A stretch of DNA of 7,767 nucleotides from Planococcus sp. (in: firmicutes) (GTDB lineage: Bacteria; Bacillota; Bacilli; Bacillales_A; Planococcaceae). This document shows, piece after piece, positions 6,432 to 7,767 of this stretch (position 1 is its first letter; every line of letters starts with the position of its first letter). Under the pieces are notes generated by a model. The model saw only the letters and a list, made by a program, of their open reading frames with translations. It was not told the DNA's origin and did not search any database. The stretch covers positions 1 to 7,767 of the forward strand of contig JASLAI010000211.1 in the NCBI GenBank assembly GCA_030147225.1, written 5' to 3'. The translations under genes were made by a program, and so were the position numbers.

Positions 6432-7271
6432 ATGAAAAAGCAAATCGTTACACTAACTGCTATCGCAGCTTTAAGTGTGGGAGCAGCAACTACAGCTAGT
6501 GCTTCATCGTCGTATACAGTTCAATCAGGTGACACTCTTTGGGAAATTTCACAAGATAAGAACGTATCAGTAGAAAGTTTAAAAGGATGGAACAACTTAT
6601 CCTCAGATTTTATCTTGCCAAACCAGGAACTTAAAATCGACGGACAAGCATCATCAGAAACAAAAGCAGACAACTCAACATACACAGTAAAATCAGGCGA
6701 TACACTATTCAAAATCGCTAGTGCACATGGAATTTCATTGGATAGCTTAATCAGCTGGAATGGCGTTTCTGGACACCTTATTTATCCAGGTGAGCAGTTG
6801 GTTGTCAAAGGCGGAACAGCAACAGCAGAGAAAGCACCTGCTAAAACTGCAGCAGCAGAAAAAGCACCCGCTAAAACTGCGGCAGCGCCAGCGAAATCAG
6901 CAGCACCAGCACCAGCACCAGCACCAGCACCAGCAAGTGCTCCTGCAGAAAAAGCACCTGCAGCAGCTTCAACACAGTCTGGTAAAACAATGACGGTTTC
7001 TGCTACAGCATACACAGCATATTGTGCTGGTTGTTCTGGAACTACGGCGACAGGAATCGACCTTCGCTCAAATCCAAACCAAAAAGTAATTGCAGTTGAT
7101 CCTTCAGTTATTCCACTTGGCTCTAAAGTTTGGGTTGAAGGGTATGGAGAAGCAATCGCTGGCGATACTGGCGGCGCAATCAAAGGCAACAAAATTGATG
7201 TCTTTATCCCATCACAAGGGGAAGCTTTACAATGGGGACGCAAAAACATCACTATTAAAGTATTAAACTAA
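6432..7271 (+). CDS. yocH: Secreted LysM-LysM-3D cell-wall protein (YocH-like)
   Basis: This exported peptidoglycan-binding protein is probably a lytic or remodelling enzyme of the YocH family; 279 residues. A signal peptide spans about 1-25 (MKKQ basic end, Ala-rich core, cleavage near ASA-SS). LysM repeats lie at about 28-69 and 84-126, each opening YTVxSGDTL. A low-complexity Ala/Pro/Lys linker spans about 129-185. The C-terminal 3D domain (about 187-279) holds its three named aspartates, Asp223 (AVDPS), Asp245 (GDTGG) and Asp255 (KIDVF), plus a CAGC pair at 198-201. The domain shares the double-psi barrel of MltA lytic transglycosylases. The start is ATG 6432, with AAGGAGG 11 bases upstream. 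An in-frame ATG at 6336 is rejected because it lies within the regulatory region and would hide the signal peptide. It is a single-gene unit under a WalR-like box. Confidence 0.92.
   Translation: MKKQIVTLTAIAALSVGAATTASASSSYTVQSGDTLWEISQDKNVSVESLKGWNNLSSDFILPNQELKIDGQASSETKADNSTYTVKSGDTLFKIASAHGISLDSLISWNGVSGHLIYPGEQLVVKGGTATAEKAPAKTAAAEKAPAKTAAAPAKSAAPAPAPAPAPASAPAEKAPAAASTQSGKTMTVSATAYTAYCAGCSGTTATGIDLRSNPNQKVIAVDPSVIPLGSKVWVEGYGEAIAGDTGGAIKGNKIDVFIPSQGEALQWGRKNITIKVLN
6825..6884 (+). repeat. Two 30-bp tandem repeats in the LysM-3D linker
   Basis: Two adjacent 30-base units (from 6825 and 6855) differ at only a few bases and encode AEKAPAKTAA twice. Partial EKAP and APAK copies follow further along the linker. 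The repeat lengthens the flexible spacer between the wall-binding and 3D domains. Confidence 0.8.
6906..6935 (+). repeat. Hexanucleotide microsatellite (CCAGCA)5 in the LysM-3D linker
   Basis: Five uninterrupted CCAGCA copies, preceded by a one-mismatch copy at 6900-6905, encode the Pro-Ala stretch of the linker. Gain or loss of a unit changes linker length by two residues and keeps the frame. Confidence 0.9.
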
Positions 7272-7286
7272 ACCAATTATGCTACA

Positions 7287-7313
7287 AGGCCGAGGTGTCC
7301 ATTCCCTTGGCTT
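7287..7313 (+). terminator. Weak hairpin after the LysM-3D gene
   Basis: A nine-pair stem (7287-7295 with 7305-7313, two G-U) with a nine-base loop is followed by a short, interrupted T stretch. It could be an auxiliary terminator or a 3' stabiliser ahead of the stronger hairpin downstream. Confidence 0.35.
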
Positions 7314-7338
7314 CTTTATTTACTATTAAAACAACATA

Positions 7339-7383
7339 AGAGAGGCGATTCCTGAAGTTTTTGGGAACCGCCTCTCTTTTTTT
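7339..7383 (+). terminator. Strong intrinsic terminator of the LysM-3D gene
   Basis: AGAGAGGCG (7339-7347) pairs with CGCCTCTCT (7369-7377). After one mismatch, TTCC (7349-7352) pairs with GGAA (7364-7367). A run of seven T at 7377-7383 follows, its first T also closing the stem. It separates the LysM-3D gene from the gene starting at 7488. Confidence 0.9.
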
Positions 7384-7417
7384 GTGCTCGATTGTCATAA
7401 ATTTCTTTAAAAATTAT

Positions 7418-7445
7418 GAATAAGAAATTGATAAGCGGGTATAGT
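7418..7445 (+). promoter_or_regulatory. Candidate promoter of the gluconate dehydrogenase-like gene
   Basis: GGGTAT at 7437-7442 is a perfect sigma-B -10, but the best -35 at 13 bases is GAATAA (7418-7423), four of six. The overlapping TATAGT at 7440-7445 is a good sigma-A -10 with a poor -35. A promoter is expected here, because a terminator lies just upstream and the gene starts about 45 bases downstream; which sigma factor uses it is unclear. Confidence 0.35.
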
Positions 7446-7487
7446 AATCAATATTCAGAATTTTCTTAGATTTTATGAGGGGGTAGC

Positions 7488-7767
7488 ATGATGGCGAAAA
7501 AAGATAAGAATTTTTCTCGGCGGGACTTCTTGAAAACTTCAGGTATTGCTACAGGTGCCTTGATTGGCGGAGGAATAATCGGTGGATTAATCGGGGCGAA
7601 TACTGGTCAGCAGCAAACGGCATCAAACGCTCCTGGGACTCCTCAGGAGGAAACGGGATCTGCCGGCGGACTCAGAGGGCTTGTCTTCTTCAAGAACAAC
7701 GCGGAATTTGAAATTTTGAATCAGGCCACGGAACGGATTTTTCCAGAGGATGATTTGGGGCCGGGAG
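7488..7767 (+). CDS. Gluconate 2-dehydrogenase subunit 3 family protein, Tat signal (N-terminal part)
   Basis: The first 93 residues of a protein run off the right edge. The N terminus is a twin-arginine export signal: charged MMAKKDKN, then SRRDFLK at 10-16 (the Tat consensus), then a Gly/Ala/Ile-rich core to about residue 37. After a short polar linker comes FFKNNAEFEILNQATERIFP and then EDDLGPG, the typical opening of the gluconate 2-dehydrogenase small (gamma) subunit domain. In known systems this subunit pairs with a large GMC-type flavoprotein, and sometimes a cytochrome c, at the outer face of the membrane; the partner gene would be expected to follow but is not in view. GAGGGGG at 7477-7483 serves as ribosome binding site. 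The ATG at 7488 or the adjacent one at 7491 could be the start. Confidence 0.85.
   Translation, partial: MMAKKDKNFSRRDFLKTSGIATGALIGGGIIGGLIGANTGQQQTASNAPGTPQEETGSAGGLRGLVFFKNNAEFEILNQATERIFPEDDLGPG

Noticed and set aside
6782..7252. Long antisense open frame under the LysM-3D gene, rich in Ala and Gly
   Set aside because: It is a shadow of the Ala/Pro codon repeats on the plus strand. There is no start signal, and the plus-strand protein has clear domains.
1..7767. Mobile element, CRISPR array or defence system
   Set aside because: No transposase or integrase, terminal inverted repeats, spacer-repeat pattern or defence-type proteins were found. The only array, at 2020-2124, has a 21-base period and is too short and degenerate for CRISPR.

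Overview
The window looks like chromosomal DNA of a Gram-positive Bacilli member, most plausibly a Planococcaceae/Bacillaceae relative. This is inferred from purine-rich AGGAG-type ribosome binding sites, U-tailed intrinsic terminators after most transcription units, sigma-A and sigma-B style promoter matches, a WalR-like box, and proteins that resemble Bacillus subtilis families (PpiB, YumC, OpuD, YocH). Species cannot be fixed from the sequence alone. There are no rRNA or tRNA genes, insertion sequences, phage genes or CRISPR arrays.

Layout. (1) 1-1979, plus strand: a polar amino acid ABC transporter operon, made of a solute-binding protein cut by the left edge, a permease and an ATPase. 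A terminator hairpin sits between the binding protein and the permease, and the permease and ATPase genes overlap by four bases (ATGA). (2) 1980-2172: a non-coding spacer between convergent units that carries five degenerate 21-bp repeats and then a terminator for the opposite strand. (3) 2173-3482, minus strand: an unusual short-chain dehydrogenase (SDR) gene, then the cyclophilin gene ppiB. (4) 3640-4626, plus strand: a YumC-type ferredoxin/flavodoxin-NADP reductase, divergent from the SDR. (5) 4675-6177, minus strand: a BCCT-family, probably sodium-coupled, compatible-solute transporter. It is convergent with the reductase and shares a bidirectional terminator with it. (6) 6432-7271, plus strand: a secreted LysM-LysM-3D cell-wall protein of YocH type. 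Its upstream region holds a WalR-like box and a perfect 14-bp palindrome inside a probable promoter. (7) 7488 to the right edge, plus strand: the start of a Tat-exported gluconate 2-dehydrogenase subunit 3 family protein.

How the genes relate. They are mostly independent housekeeping and stress functions: amino acid uptake, protein folding, redox supply, osmoprotection and wall remodelling. A possible link is regulatory. The reductase and the BCCT transporter each have a sigma-B-like promoter with the same 13-base spacer and about the same distance to the start codon, which suggests general stress control. I do not see a clearly new multi-gene system. The points most worth a second look are the helically phased 21-bp repeats, the regulatory sites in 6304-6397, the SDR that lacks its catalytic Tyr and Lys, and the two or three sigma-B-like promoters.
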